A DNA stretch of 64,000 nucleotides from Azadirachta indica (taxonomy: Eukaryota; Streptophyta; Magnoliopsida; Sapindales; Meliaceae): positions 9,783,269 to 9,847,268 of the forward strand of contig CM040440.1 of assembly GCA_022749755.1 (NCBI GenBank). The letters run 5' to 3'. Below, one piece after another: positions 48,636-61,599 of the stretch (positions within the stretch are counted from its first letter, which is position 1; each line of letters starts with the position of its first letter). Below the pieces are notes generated by a model. It searched no databases. It was not told the origin of the DNA and worked only from the letters and a program-made list of their open reading frames with translations. A program made the translations under genes and the position numbers.

Positions 48636-48895
48636 TTAAAATAATCATCTGAAACGTCATCACACGCGGATCGAAGTGTTTGTACCATGTCTTTTCCCGT
48701 GGGCCATCCACTTTCGTTCCCCTTTGGCCCAGCCCACAGAGAAAAGCAAACAATACCATACCAGACCGTAGAAAGAAGAAAAAGGTAAGTCCGCCAAAAA
48801 ACGGATTTCAAAAGCATTCAAAACGGATAAAAACAAGTTAACTGACAATTGACCCGGTTCAACTCAAATTCAAATCCAGCCGCTGACGTGTCTCA

Positions 48896-48903
48896 TATTT
48901 ATA
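48896..48903 (+). promoter_or_regulatory. TATA-like box of DRP1E
   Basis: TATTTATA lies about 250 bases upstream of the start codon, followed by a CT-rich leader (TCTCTCTCTATCTC near 49040), as expected for a plant Pol II promoter and 5' UTR. It lies downstream of the ATG at 48849, which argues against that ATG being used. Confidence 0.5.
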
Positions 48904-49154
48904 GCCCCACGCTGCCCACTAACGCCAGCACCTGCTGCTCATTCTCCAGATATTCCGAGGCCCACACTTTGAAATTTTATTTTTCAATTAAAAATTACAT
49001 CCCAAAAGCGAAAATAGCTTTTCTACTTCTACTCGTCTACTCTCTCTCTATCTCTATCTTCATCACCAGCTTCCTCGTTTTCTATTCCGTTATAATCCGT
49101 TCAAATACAGAGAAATCTGGTGTCGTTTTGGAGGAGGATAGTAGCGAAGGTCAA

Positions 49155-52100
49155 ATGGCGACGATGGAGAGCTTGATAGGGCTTGTTAATAGAATTCAGC
49201 GAGCGTGTACGGTGCTCGGTGACTACGGCGGTGAGACTGCTTTGCCTACTCTTTGGGAGGCTCTTCCTTCTGTTGTTGTCGTCGGTGGTCAGGTTTGTTG
49301 TTTTTGTGCTTGAATTTGATAATTTGCTGTATTTTTGAAGTGAAGGTGGTGGTTTTGGGGATGATTTTGTGTCTCTGTTTTCGGAAGTGGCTGGAGTTGT
49401 ATGTTTGTGTGTTTGCATGTGTGTGGATTTTGTTTGGTTTGATTTGTGGAGTGTTTGGATGTGAATGTAGAGTTCTGGAAAGTCGTCGGTGCTGGAGAGC
49501 ATTGTTGGACGGGATTTTCTTCCTCGGGGATCAGGTTAGAAACTGTTGATTTTGTGTTTCTGTTTGTATTCTGTTTGGTTGCTGAGAAAATGGAAGAAAT
49601 ACAGCACTTGCTGAGAAAATGGAAGAAATACAGCATTAAAAGTTGTACTCTGTTTTGTCCCTAATATAGGAATAGAAAATTGAAGTGAGACTGTAAGAGC
49701 ATACTCTTTAAATTTATGGCAAAAGAAGTTTGAATTAATGAACTTAATAAAGGATTTTCTAAAATTAAAATTACGTTAGTTGAATTCCTGTTTCATTAGA
49801 GGAACAATTGGAAATGATAATTCTGTTTTTTCAAAAACTATATATAAGATTTGGGAAAAAAAAAGTTTTTTGCCTGCAAACAGAGTTTTCTTTTCTTTTT
49901 GTTGATTTTTGGTTATTGTTATATCCTCGTGTAATGTTACACAGGTATTGTGACAAGGAGGCCTTTGGTTCTGCAACTGCACAAGACAGAGCCAGGGCTG
50001 CAGGAGTATGCAGAGTTCCTTCACTTGCCAAAGAAGAAGTTCACTGATTTCTGTAGGTTATTTGCATGTGTATGTTGTGATATGATAGAATTGATTAGTT
50101 TTATTTTATATGTCCTTTTGTTTTTCTTCTTGTATTCACAGTGTTTAGTGTTAATTGCTTTTAGTTGCCATGTTGTCCCTGGTGTTAGTACCATTATGAT
50201 GTTCAGTTTTTGGAGTAAGGTGACATTTAATTCAATTAAAATGGAATTTTACATGAACCGGGACATTGTATTCAAGGAGCTAAAAGTAGTGACTTGATGG
50301 TTTGACACATGTATTTCATGCATTCTAATTTGTGTTGGCTTTCTTCTATGCATCTTTCTAAACCAACCAAATTTGGTCTTTCTTTTACAAGTATCTCCCT
50401 GTGTTGAAGGTTCTTAAATATGTTTCACATATTCTGTTTGGTTCTCTTGGTGATATTTTCAACTATGTATGAGCCTGGATGCAATCATGTTTATTATTGG
50501 CCTGTAAGTCTTGATGGCCTCATTTTCTTAATTTTTGTTGGGCGGTTAGGCTCATATTCCCTTCTGAAACTTTGTTTGTGTTTACTATTAGTTTGGATCT
50601 TGATTTGACACACATAGTCTGTAATTGGTGTCTTTTAACACAACCTTTATCATTCATGTTGGTAATGTTGGTGAAAATAACTAAAAAGGTTAAGCTATTG
50701 AGTGGAATTTCCAACTAGCGTAGTAGTCATACCACAAAGTACAACCTAACATGAAAGAATCTAAAATTTTTTCCTATTTTTTAACATGTGCAATACATTT
50801 TTTATTGCTCTCACATAAACATAGGAACTAAACATAAAACATGGTGTCCCATGAGGGGTATTTTGTGTTGCATGGTAAGCTTTGAAAAAATTTTCGTTTC
50901 TATGTTTAGTTATTGTCAGCTTGCCATTAGTTGGTTAGATGCTGATTGTTTATGGAAACTATATTTGGTCAGCAACTTTTGTCTATATATTTGTTACAAA
51001 TTCCGTAAATCAGAAAATTTATTTCATCATTTTAGTTTGCTTACTTGCTTAGTTCTAATTAAACTCACTTGCACAAATTTGTCTGCTTAGAAATATGCAG
51101 TGTTGACAATTCAGCTTGTTCTATCTATTTTTTCCTTTGCTACGTTCTCTTTCTCTGCAAAGCTGTTGGTATTGATTGTCTAACCTTCTAATTTCTTGTG
51201 CAGCTATGGTACGGAAGGAAATTCAGGAGGAAACCGATAGAGTGACCGGGAAATCAAAGCAAATTTCTCCTATTCCCATTCATCTTAGTATCTATTCCCC
51301 AAATGGTATTGACTTGTTGGTCCGGATGCATGTTTAGTATTAAGATATTTTCAACATGTCATTGGTGCATTTTCACCAGTCTTTTTATGTTGATAGAAAT
51401 ATTTATTTACTATTTCATAGGATTTGTGCTTCAAATCTCCTGTTATTTTCAGGTCTGATCTATCATATGTCATTAAGTGCTGAAATTTTTCTAAAAATTA
51501 CTATTGAGATAGATTTTCACTTGAAAGTTTTTCAATTTGTCATACATTACTTGTTCTTTTCTTTTTAATGATTGTAGTTTGTATCTTTTGTCAGTTGTCA
51601 ACTTAACACTGATAGATCTGCCTGGTTTAACAAAGGTTGCTGTAGGTATGCTTTTTTCATGATTGGTATTCTTTTTCTCCCTTTAAAACGACATAGATAG
51701 CAGAATCTTTCTTATGTTTTTCAATTTTATAAATTACCAATGTTTTTCCTGACAGAGGGGCAGCCAGAGAGTATTGTTCAAGAGATAGAGTCAATGGTTC
51801 GTTCATATGTTGAGAAGGTAACTGGTTTTTTCTTCCTAAAGAATTTGTAAATCATATTATCTGGTTGATATTATTTTTATAATCAATAGTCTAAATCATT
51901 ACTAGATGTATCCTTTGTGCATAGATTTGCAATAGAAGGCTTCACATTTGAAGACTACAGTCTGTGGCATCATTCTTAAATTCACATTTTTCGAAGTTAT
52001 GAATTCTCTTATATTCAAGATAATATATGTTGGCCTGATATGTTCAGTCTATGATATAATGGCGTCAAACCTCACAACAAATTGAAAACAGGATAAATGA

Positions 52101-54201
52101 ACTGGGGAGAAGTATAACATTTATTGAAGAATATTGTTATGTTTTTCTTTTGGTCAAATAGTCTTCCGTCCAATGTACTGCTGTATATGCTGTAAGTTTT
52201 GACCAAGTAACTACCAATGATCTTGCAGCAGCTAAATCTCTGATGCTGAAGAGACTTCCACACCTTCTTTGTTGGGGAAGAATCAATGTTAAACTTAGTT
52301 AAGCTTCACTAGAAGGGCCAAAAGTCTGATTTGTTAGTTTTGGTTTTTGTTTAGCCACATTGGAAAGACCAAGAGTTTGCTTTGTTAGTCTTGCTATTGC
52401 CAAGGAAAATTCTGCTTCATTTATTGAAAACCTGAACACAAGTGACTCATCTCACAAACAATTATTTTTCTTGCATGAATTGTTTAGAAAGTTGATTGAT
52501 TCTCCTCCTTGGCCTTTCTTCCAATGGCAAAGGAGGTTAGGGTAGATTATAGTTTTAAGTCATGCACACAAGAAGGATAAACCAAAGACTTTTCCAAATG
52601 GTTTATTGTTGTTGCAGTGTGTTAAGAGTCTGATTGTATTTTTAGCATCAAGTTTTTGATAAGCTTTATTTCTGCTCGTGCAATGGACAAATACTTGGTT
52701 CTTCAACTATAGCCAAACTGTCTCATTTTGGCCATAACTCCAGCCAATCAAGATCTCGCAACATCTGATGCTATCAAACTCTCTCGGGAAGTTGACCCAA
52801 CTGGTGTGTGTTTTGTTCATTGTTTTGTAGTAATGGCTGCATTCAACATATTAACAAATATATGTTTTTTAAACTATCACTGTGCTCTTTCTTTACATCA
52901 CTCGGTATATGTTTTCTTTACAGGTGACAGGACATTTGGTGTGTTGACAAAGCTTGACTTGATGGACAAGGGAACAAATGCTCTGGAAGTAAGTTTCCTT
53001 ATTTATGTTCAGAGTACATATTGAGTTTTGTAATGGGTAATTGGAGTTTAGATGATGATTTTTAAATCTTAATACATTTATTTAACTTTTGGAATGGAAA
53101 ACGAGGTACAGCCAAAGACTTTATCATTTCAATTCTGTTTGCACATGTTATATGCCTTGTACTTAGTATTGAAAAACCAACATGTTTTGTTCATTGATGG
53201 TTAAACATCTGGCTGTTTAATTATTGTATCCGTGGGTGATTTACTTCTATAATGTTTCTCCCACTTTCAGCGAAACAATAATTTGAAATTGTGTATCATA
53301 ACATTTGTTAAAAATTGAATAAAACGCAGCACCTTTGGAATTGTGATTGTGATTTCCTTATAGTTTGGATGAACACCACATAAAATTCAACTTGTTCATA
53401 TATATGGACAAGGCTTGCCCCTGAATGGTGTGCTTTTGAAAATTTTGTTGTTTTGTCAAATCATTCATATTTGTTCAATGACACACAAATGTGATTATTG
53501 ATAACCTCAATTTTTTTTATGGTACGGAGTACATGGTGAAGTTGGTGGTAATGCTTGTAAGATAAAATTGAAATTTTAACTTTCTATGCGGTAATAAAAT
53601 GTGTGTAAGTACTAAAAGCTTCTTTTAAATGCAAATGTGTCTATGGCAATATTGCTTTAAGAGATTTGCGGAATACAGTGTTGTGACTGTTGATATTATA
53701 AATGTGCTTGGAGACCATGATAAAAAAGAAAATTTGGCATTTAAGTGGACACAATCCTTTACTGATTCTATTGTTTTCTGAAATCATTCTTCTTTGTCAA
53801 TGAATGGGAATTGTCACACAGAATTTTGGATGAGGTATAGAAAAGGTAGTAGAAGTTGTTCTAATGCTATTCAAGATAGAGTCCTATAAATCTTCATGTG
53901 GTACCCAAATGTGCTTAAAAATCTACTAATCTCTTAGAATCCACAGAAGAAGTTTTTCTGTCTGTCTGTTCCTTTCTCTTGTTATGTCACAAGTTATCGT
54001 TTTTCACAGTATCTCCATGCACCATAATCAGAACAGATGAAACCATGACTTATGAAAAAGAAGTTCTATTTGGATTGCTTGAAAATTTGTGTGAATATGT
54101 TGGTTTCCTTGTGCTTCTAGTCTTTAAATAGCAACATTGTGCTTATTTTAAAAAGTGTGTTGATTCTTTTCCTCATGCATCTTAAAATATTTTTCTGAGT
54201 C

Positions 54202-54243
<42 letters not shown>

Positions 54244-57200
54244 GTTTGCTGAAGATTCTGGAAGGACGGGCCTACCCGCTTCAACACCCTTGGGTTGGAA
54301 TTGTGAACCGCTCACAAGCTGATATCAATAAAAATGTGGACATGATTGCAGCACGGCGGAGAGAGCGTGAATTCTTTGCCGCTAGTCCTGATTATGGACA
54401 TTTAGCCAGTAGAATGGGCTCAGAATATCTTGCAAGGCTTCTCTCGAAGGTTGCTTTGCTTTTATCCTTTTTCCTCTGACTAATTTCTTTTTAGATGTGA
54501 TGACGTTTCATTCTACATTTTTTTCCTTTGCTAATAATTGCTGATTACTTGTTAATTGATGTGTTTTCAGCATTTGGAGTCTGTAATTAAGAGCCGCATA
54601 CCTGTTATTACATCTCTAATTAATAGAAGCATTGACGAACTTGAATCTGAGTTGGACCATCTTGGTAGACCTATTGCTATTGATGCTGGGGTGGGAACTG
54701 TCTTACTTGTTCATTATTCATGTTGTTGGATAATCAGTGAGGTTAAAATATCAACTTATATGATTATAATTTTTCTGCCAGGCCCAGTTATATACTATCT
54801 TAGAGTTATGCCGTGCATTTGACCGGATATTCAAGGAGCATTTGGATGGAGGGTATTGAAATCTGCTTGCTTCTCACTTAACCTGTGGTTTTTTTTTTTT
54901 CACTTTCATTTTAATTAAAAAATATGCATCCACTTGATGTATCGAAGCAAAAGGATACCTTTTAGTATTTAATTTCAAATCACATCACCCACGAAAATAT
55001 AAAGTTCTTACAGTAAGTAAATGCATGCATACATGGTCAAGGAAAATCTGGTTTATGTGCGCTCTTTTCTGTATATCTTTGCCTTAGAACTTCTAAAAGT
55101 CTTAGTAAATTACAAATTTTTTCAGCACCACATCATGCATTTGCCTTCGCCATAAAGAAAAAAAAGCGAAGAAAATGCGTTTCTTGTTTATCATCACTAG
55201 AAAATTCACAACCATTGTTGATTTTTGCAATGGTTTCTTGTTTTCCCTTTATATGTGGCTAATTAGATGGCTTTCACCACAGATAAATTGGGCTTGGTTT
55301 GGTTTGCTGACAATTTTTTTTGTTGGAATTATTTTCAATACAGAACATGTTCAAAGAAAATAATTGTTCTTATATATATTTTTCTCAGTATATAAGAAAT
55401 ACATAGGAAAATGGCAGTCGAAGAAGTAAACAAATGGATCAAGTTAGTTATCTGAGGTGACTGTCAGTGATTGACGATGTTCAATAATGATCATTGTCAT
55501 TGGTTGTCTAAGGATAGCTGCTGATCATCATTGGTGATTGCTGGTGGCGCTTGTACAATGTTGATGATAGTTGAAAAGCAATTATTTCTTTTAGTGGAGA
55601 CTGATGGTTATTGATTGTAGTTTTGTTAACCAACTGAAAATGTTTGATGTCAATTGTTTTCAGTGACCAGGATATTCATTGGTAAAGATCATTATTGATT
55701 AACATTGATGATGTGAAATCATGATTTCCAGTGGTATAGATAACTGCAAGTCAGTTTACCAAATTTAAGCTTAATCTCTACTGACTCGAACAACATATTT
55801 GTAATTTAGTTCTTTGCAATTGTCAAGCATGACAATGAAAATTTTGGAAATGTTATTTTGTAATCTTTCCTGAGACAAACAACTAATGAACTTGACCTTG
55901 ACCATTACAGAGTGAAACTACTAGTTGCCAGTATATACAGTAGTAGGAGCCACTATAATTGTAGCTGATGTATTTACAGTTTCAATCTGATCTTAATCTC
56001 CTGTCATATTTCTTTGCTATTTATCAGACGACCTGGGGGTGATAGGATTTATGGAGTTTTTGACAATCAGCTCCCTGCTGCTTTGAGGAAGCTGCCATTT
56101 GACCGCCATCTGTCACCCCAGAATGTAAAGAAAGTGGTTTCAGAAGCAGATGGGTACCAACCCCATTTAATTGCACCCGAGCAAGGGTATCGAAGGCTTA
56201 TTGATAGTGCCCTTAACTATTTCAGAGGCCCAGCTGAAGCTTCAGTAGATGCTGTAAGTACCTATGTTTTTACCTGTTCTGTGGTTTCCTATAATTAACA
56301 GGTGAAGGGGCCTGGTGCCATACTCTGTTCTTAAGATCTTCTGTTAACTGGAAGTTTGATGGTTGTAATTTGAGTTAGTAAATAATTCCAACATCATGAC
56401 ATATAGAAAAGATTTTTAGGTTCAAGGGCCTGGCAGGAATCATTTGTGTACAAAGTCATTTCATTTTCTATCTATGTGAATGTTTCATTATTTAGAAACA
56501 GAATGCTCATAACAGGCATCACTTGGAGTTTTAATCATGAACTCATGTTTTAAATGAATTGGATTGACAAATTTAGTTGCTATTTAGTGGAAATATGTTA
56601 GATATTTCCACTGCTGTGAAACCAATACGGAATCTTATATGTTGCAATTTGAAACTTGTTTTGAGATCTCTCCTCACATTTCATTAATTGCTTTCAATTG
56701 CAGGTACACTTTGTTTTGAAGGAACTTGTAAGAAGATCAATTGGAGAAACTCGGGTTTGGAATTTGGAAACCTTACTATTACTTAGTAGCAGTAGTCTTT
56801 TCAAGAAGGAGATCATTTAAGTTTACATTTTGTACTGAACAGGACTTGAAACGGTTTCCAACCCTTCAAGCTGAAATAGCGGCAGCGGCCAATGAAGCAT
56901 TGGAGAGGTTCCGTGAAGACGGTAAGAAGACAACTCTGCGATTGGTGGAGATGGAATCCTCGTATCTGACCGTGGACTTCTTCCGGAAACTTCCCCAGGA
57001 AGTGGAGAGGGGTGGAAATCCAACAGCCCCGACAACAGCTGATCGGTACACGGAGGGGCATTTCCGCCGGATTGGATCAAATGTTTCCTCTTATGTTGGA
57101 ATGGTGTCCGAGACCCTCAAGAATACCATTCCTAAGGCTGTGGTTCATTGTCAAGTGAAGGAGGCCAAGCGGTCTTTATTGGATCACTTCTATGCACAAT

Positions 57201-57428
57201 TGGGCAAAAGGGAGGTACTAAACCCTTGTTTCCTTCTCCAGCACCTTCCCTCCTTTCTCTTTCATTTGTGGAGTTCGATAATTTTTATTGCTTGTGTAGG
57301 GCAAGCAACTAGCTCAGTTACTGGAAGAAGATCCTCTGTTGATGGAAAGGAGGCAGCAATGTGCCAAGCGGCTCGAGCTATACAAGTCTGCCAGAGATGA
57401 GATTGATTCTGTCTCATGGACTCGATGA
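49155..57428 (+). CDS. DRP1E: Dynamin-related protein 1E-like GTPase (15 exons)
   Basis: A complete 614-aa class-1 plant dynamin-related protein, which works in clathrin-mediated membrane scission at the plasma membrane and cell plate. Exons: 49155-49292, 49471-49534, 49945-50052, 51204-51305, 51595-51645, 51756-51817, 52713-52803, 52924-52988, 54255-54449, 54571-54690, 54782-54852, 56028-56253, 56704-56754, 56843-57214, 57300-57428; all phases close. The GTPase domain has GQSSGKSS at 45-52, DLPGLTK at 145-151 and TKLD at 214-217; then the middle domain ([42 protein letters not shown]) and a C-terminal GED ([27 protein letters not shown]). It lacks PH and proline-rich domains, as DRP1 members do. 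The opening [20 protein letters not shown] and [18 protein letters not shown] favour DRP1E over DRP1A or DRP1C. Small differences from the common pattern: S at the exon 3-4 join (FSMVRKE) and GDRTFGV where GERTFGV is usual. Confidence 0.96.
54206..54234. repeat. (CT)n microsatellite in DRP1E intron 8
   Basis: About 14 CT units end 20 bases before the exon 9 acceptor, so the repeat forms part of the polypyrimidine tract of this 3' splice site. Length changes could affect splicing efficiency. Confidence 0.9.
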
Positions 57429-57652
57429 GATGAATCATGAGATTGATGTAAGATTCCTTGTAATATAGCAAGAGATTGAATCAAGCAACATGCCCTGTTT
57501 TGGTTTGTCAAAGTTTGTAAGCCTTGTGGATATTTTCAAACTAGAATCTGGTAGTATAATGCTTGCAGACAATGTTTTGTAATTGGAATGTGTAGATTTA
57601 CCCTTCGCAGGTTTTCCAACCGTATTTCTAGAAAGCAGCAAGGCTATATTTA

Positions 57653-57694
57653 CTGTGACTTTTTCTGAATTTCATATCCAAATCTTGATATCAT

Positions 57695-57729
<35 letters not shown>

Positions 57730-57771
57730 GTGATATCAAGATTTGGATATGAAATTCAGAGGAAGTCACAG
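57653..57771. mobile_element. 119-bp hairpin MITE with TA target site
   Basis: Two arms of about 41 bases, beginning CTGTGACTT and containing CTGAATTTCATATCCAAATC and TTGATATCA, are nearly perfect inverted copies separated by a (TA)n loop (about 57697-57727). The element is bounded by TA on both sides (57651-57652 and 57772-57773), the Tc1/mariner-type target duplication. It lies 225 bases after the DRP1E stop, probably in its 3' UTR. Confidence 0.82.
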
Positions 57772-58065
57772 TAAGCTCCGGTGGGGATCTCAAGCATATA
57801 ACGTTAATAATTGAACTACTAAATTCTGTTTCATGTGTTGACTCGACCTCTGTCAATATTTGAGTAAATAGAAATATACTAATTAAGAAGTACAACAGTG
57901 TATATCAGCGAAATTCTGAAACTGATTCCATCAACGGAAATCAAAACATAAAGCAGCTGTAGGGAGAAAGTCAAGAGGCTCATCCACAAAATTATTATTA
58001 GGAGTAAAGCTCCTGAGTTTGATAAAAATTTAATGCTTATGCCCTAAGATGTTCATTTTTCAACT

Positions 58066-60171
58066 TTAAGCGGTCTTCCTATCAAGCTCTTGCAAAGCTT
58101 CCCACAATTTCGGATCATCATAATCCTTTATGAGAAAGGTAGGCTTTGCTTCCAGCAGCATGTGTTCAGGATTCCTGGTAGTTAAACCAATAACTGGTAA
58201 CCCGGCTGCCACTCCAGCCTTGATTCCTGAAGTAGAATCCTAGCCAAACAAAGACAACCAATGTAAAATGTCAGGAAGAGTCTATGAACTAGAACTAGTT
58301 TTGGAACATACATTCAAGGGAAGAAGGCAAACCTCAAACACGAACGTGTGATCCTTCGACACCTTGAGCATTTCAAGAGCCTTCAAGTAGGGGTCTGGGT
58401 ATGGTTTGGCATGCTCACATTCATCTCCTAGAATAACAGCATCAAAGAAATCCGATAGGCCGAGTTTTGAGATCATGAGTTCAGCATTTGGTCGTGGAGC
58501 ATTTGTAACAGCAGCACGTTTCAAACCACGGTCTTCAATCCATTTCTTCACTTTAAATAGCCCGTTTATAGGCTTCAATTGTTCTGAGGCCAATCTGTTT
58601 TGGCAAAAGTGAAAAATCATTATACGGTGGAAGCTTGCAAGAGTTCACAAAGTTATGGAGAATTCTTTTTAGAGAAAATTTACTTCCGAAACATGGCTTC
58701 CTTGTCCTCACAGAACTTCAATCCCCTTTGAAAATCATCGGGAAAAAATAGCCGAGCCATATGATCATTATGCTTGCCAGCTATATTTTCAATGAAAAAC
58801 TCCTCAGTTATTGGAACCCCGCCATTGAAACCAATCTATTAAAACACTTCAGCATTAGTAAACCCCCCAAAATAATAGTTCAATCCATTTGTATTCAACA
58901 TCTTTACTAAAACAACTACTTTTGTGCAACAACTGCAATCACATAATGCAGTCTGGCCATGGAGTTATGTAGATGTGATCCAAGGAAAAAGTAAAAAAAA
59001 AATGAATTGAAGGAAACTGGAATCTACATCCGATGCAAGAGGGGAAAAAAGAAATTTTAAACCTACCTCTTGCAGCATAACTTGAAAAGCCTGAAGGTGG
59101 AGAGGATCCGAATCACATAGAGTTCCATCAACGTCGAACAATACTGCTTCCAGAGGAGCAAGTTTAGCAAGAGCACCTTTACTGCTCCACAATATAAATG
59201 GTAACAGGATCAAAGTATGTCCAAGTGAAGAATTAAACAGCTTGTAGTTACAAAAAATGATGAAAGTAAGGGAATCAAAATTTTATTGTAACCACTCTGT
59301 TTTTATCCAGTGTGAAGCTCCATTAGCATTGGATATGATCACGTTTTCATCAACCATTAATGAATTTTCACAATATCACAATGGAGAAAACCAAAAAAAT
59401 TTGCTCTCTCTAACTTTTAACTTTTAAGAATGAACTTACCATAATGTCCTAAAAAGCACTCCCTCTAACTTTCCCACAGTCACAACAATCACCAACAAAC
59501 TAAAGCATAAGATGTCATATATTCTCAAAAATTGTCAGAGTACAAACGTTTTGAAAGAGATCCCAGATCTTCAATCACCACCCGAAGGCCAAAAGAAAAG
59601 ACGGAGAAGAACAAAAGATCAATTTGAATCCTGCACCCAAGACTATTGATTTTGCTTACATTCAAATGAATTCTATCTAAACAGAAAGCAAATGGGACAG
59701 TATTATGATTTAAAATAATAAGTGGGAATTAAGAATCAAGCGAGGGACTGATTACCACAGTGTTTAACAAGCGCAAGATCACCCTCTATTCCCATTAGAG
59801 TAAACAGTAAATATAAATAACGATTCAGTAATCAGCACTTGACAGATATACACAAAAACATATAAAGGTAAACAAATGATCATAATAAAGTCGGCAAGAC
59901 ATAGAAAAAGAGAAACAAGAACACGATCAAAATACAAAAAACATCCAGAATGTGAATAAAAAACCAAAAATGAAGCGCATACAGAATTTACTCTGCTAAT
60001 GGGTACGAATAAAATCAATCAAAAAGTAACAGAAATTCAAAAGAATAGTTATGATCTTGAAACCAAGATAACCCACAGTGAAAATGATATCAGACCACAA
60101 AAACGTAAATGACAAAAACAAAAAATAAACAAATACCAGTCCACAGAATTTTCACAGGATGCACCCGTCAT
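58066..60171 (-). CDS. SGPP: HAD-superfamily sugar-phosphate phosphatase, SGPP-like (5 exons)
   Basis: Encodes 245 aa. Exons (minus): 60171-60137, 59181-59067, 58835-58684, 58594-58333, 58239-58066; the phases close. Catalytic motif I is DVDGT at 28-32 (nucleophile Asp28, acid Asp30), followed by LCDSDPLHLQAF; motif II is AAVTNAP; motif III Lys is in CEHAKPYPDPYL; motif IV is FEDSTSGIKAG. The cap region holds FFIENIAGKHN and FFPDDFQRGLKF. This matches the Arabidopsis SGPP type (haloacid dehalogenase-like phosphatase active on small sugar phosphates) over the full length. The short first exon (MTGASCENSVD) is followed by a 955-base intron. The gene converges on DRP1E, with about 640 bases between the two stop codons. 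Confidence 0.94.
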
Positions 60172-60329
60172 TGCGGAATTTCTCAGCAGAAATGCTTGTT
60201 ATGGCTTAGATGGGTTCTGGGTTGTAAATCAAAGAAATGATGGTAGGAAAATATATAAAGAGAATCGAGAGAAAGGAATCTGCAAGAGAATAAACTGAGA
60301 ACCTGATGCAGGGAGAGATACAAGGCTAT

Positions 60330-60635
60330 GGCGTGACGAAAGAATAGGTGGTCGTTCTTTTTGTTTAATTTCCAATTCCTACTTTAACACGTGACTGAAA
60401 ATTTTAATGCTTGTCGATAACTTCTTATATTGTTACTTTCCTCCCCTAGGTTTCTCAAAATGTTTCATTTGAACATTAAATCTTTTTTTTTTTATATGTA
60501 TTAGTTTTGTATTTTATTTAACTTATACTACAATAATTTCTATCCCTGATATCACTCATCTTAATAATATATTGCATTGAAATTAAAACATAAAAATTTT
60601 ATAGTTGTCTCCAATATTTTTTTTTATTTTTTCTA
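60330..60635. other. SGPP upstream region
   Basis: The stretch before the start codon (60172-60330) is probably leader, with the promoter beyond. A poly-T tract is at 60484. I see no sharp TATA box. Confidence 0.4.
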
Positions 60636-60639
60636 ATAT

Positions 60640-61015
60640 TTATCAAAAGTCAAAAATCAAGATAAATGTAACTTTGACGTTTAATTTGAATAAAATTTAT
60701 TTCTATTGTGGAAAAATCTATCACATTTCATCATAAGAATGTGAATTCCTCTTCTTTTTTTTTATTATTTATATTGGAAGTCAAAAGCTAAGATATGTGT
60801 AATTTTATTGCTTAATTTGAGCAAATTCTTTTTTATTCAAGAAAAATCTATCCCATGCCATCATAAGAATATGAACTCCTCCTCCTCTTCTTGTCATATT
60901 TATATTAAAAGTTAAAAATTGAGATACATGAAATATTGGTGTCTATTTTAAGTCAAATTTATTTTTATTTAAGAAAAATTTATCTCAAACCACGTGAAGA
61001 TATAAAACTCTTCTC
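60640..61015. repeat. Three tandem copies of a ~130-bp unit
   Basis: Anchors GAAAAATCTA at 60711 and 60841 and GAAAAATTTA at 60973 are spaced 130-132 bases. Each is preceded by GTCAAAAATCAAGATA-like and TTTAATTTGA-like text and followed by CATCATAAGAATGTGAA-like text. Copies are clearly diverged and the third is the weakest. Confidence 0.8.
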
Positions 61016-61395
61016 TTTTAAAAAGAGAGGCGAGTATTTGTCACTAATATAAATAAATCTAAATTCAAATGACTAGAGCAATTACCGTATATTAGTAATT
61101 TTTGTCCTTCGTAAATAGCTTTTGGGATTAAAGGGCTTGTTAGAAATTATCAGCAGTGAAGGGGCTTGCTTGAATAATTATTTTATAAATTTTCTTTTTT
61201 TGACTTTTTCTTCCTTTTAACACTTTTGGGCACGCTTTTGTTGTTGTCAGGAAGCACTTTCCACAAGTTGGGAAAGTTCCAAATATCAATGGCTTTGATT
61301 TTCCAAAGCATTTACCTGGAAGATGGAAACGAAAGTTTAATTCAAATTTGCTACTTCATCAATGTTTAATTGTCTATGGATAGGATTAGTATTCT

Positions 61396-61570
61396 TTTTT
61401 AACATAAAATTTTATATTAATTATAAATAGTTAAATATAAATATATTCAACGATTAATATTATATCAAAGTATATAATTAATACATAATTAATATATTTA
61501 TAATTAATATATATGTCAGATATAATATTAACTGTTAAATATATTTATATTTAATAGTTTATACTATTGT
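61396..61570. mobile_element. Decayed MITE related to the one at 33611-33816
   Basis: Left text AAAATTTTATATTAATTATA with ATTCAACGATTAATATTATA, and its imperfect inverted copy ending near TATACTATTGTTG, parallel the arm sequence AAATTTTACATCAATTATAA / CATTCAACGATTGAGG of the 33611-33816 element. The outer ends are lost. Confidence 0.5.
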
Positions 61571-61599
61571 TGTTTATAATATACAATTAACTGTTATAG

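Noticed and set aside
48602..48848. Minus-strand open frames of 71 and 62 codons upstream of DRP1E.
   Set aside because: They overlap each other and the foldback end/promoter region, with no recognisable protein and no splice context.
48849..49154. In-frame open extension upstream of DRP1E with a hydrophobic stretch, suggesting a membrane-anchored N-terminus.
   Set aside because: Its only ATG (48849) lies upstream of the probable TATA box, no homologue has such an extension, and MATMESLIG at 49155 matches the family start.
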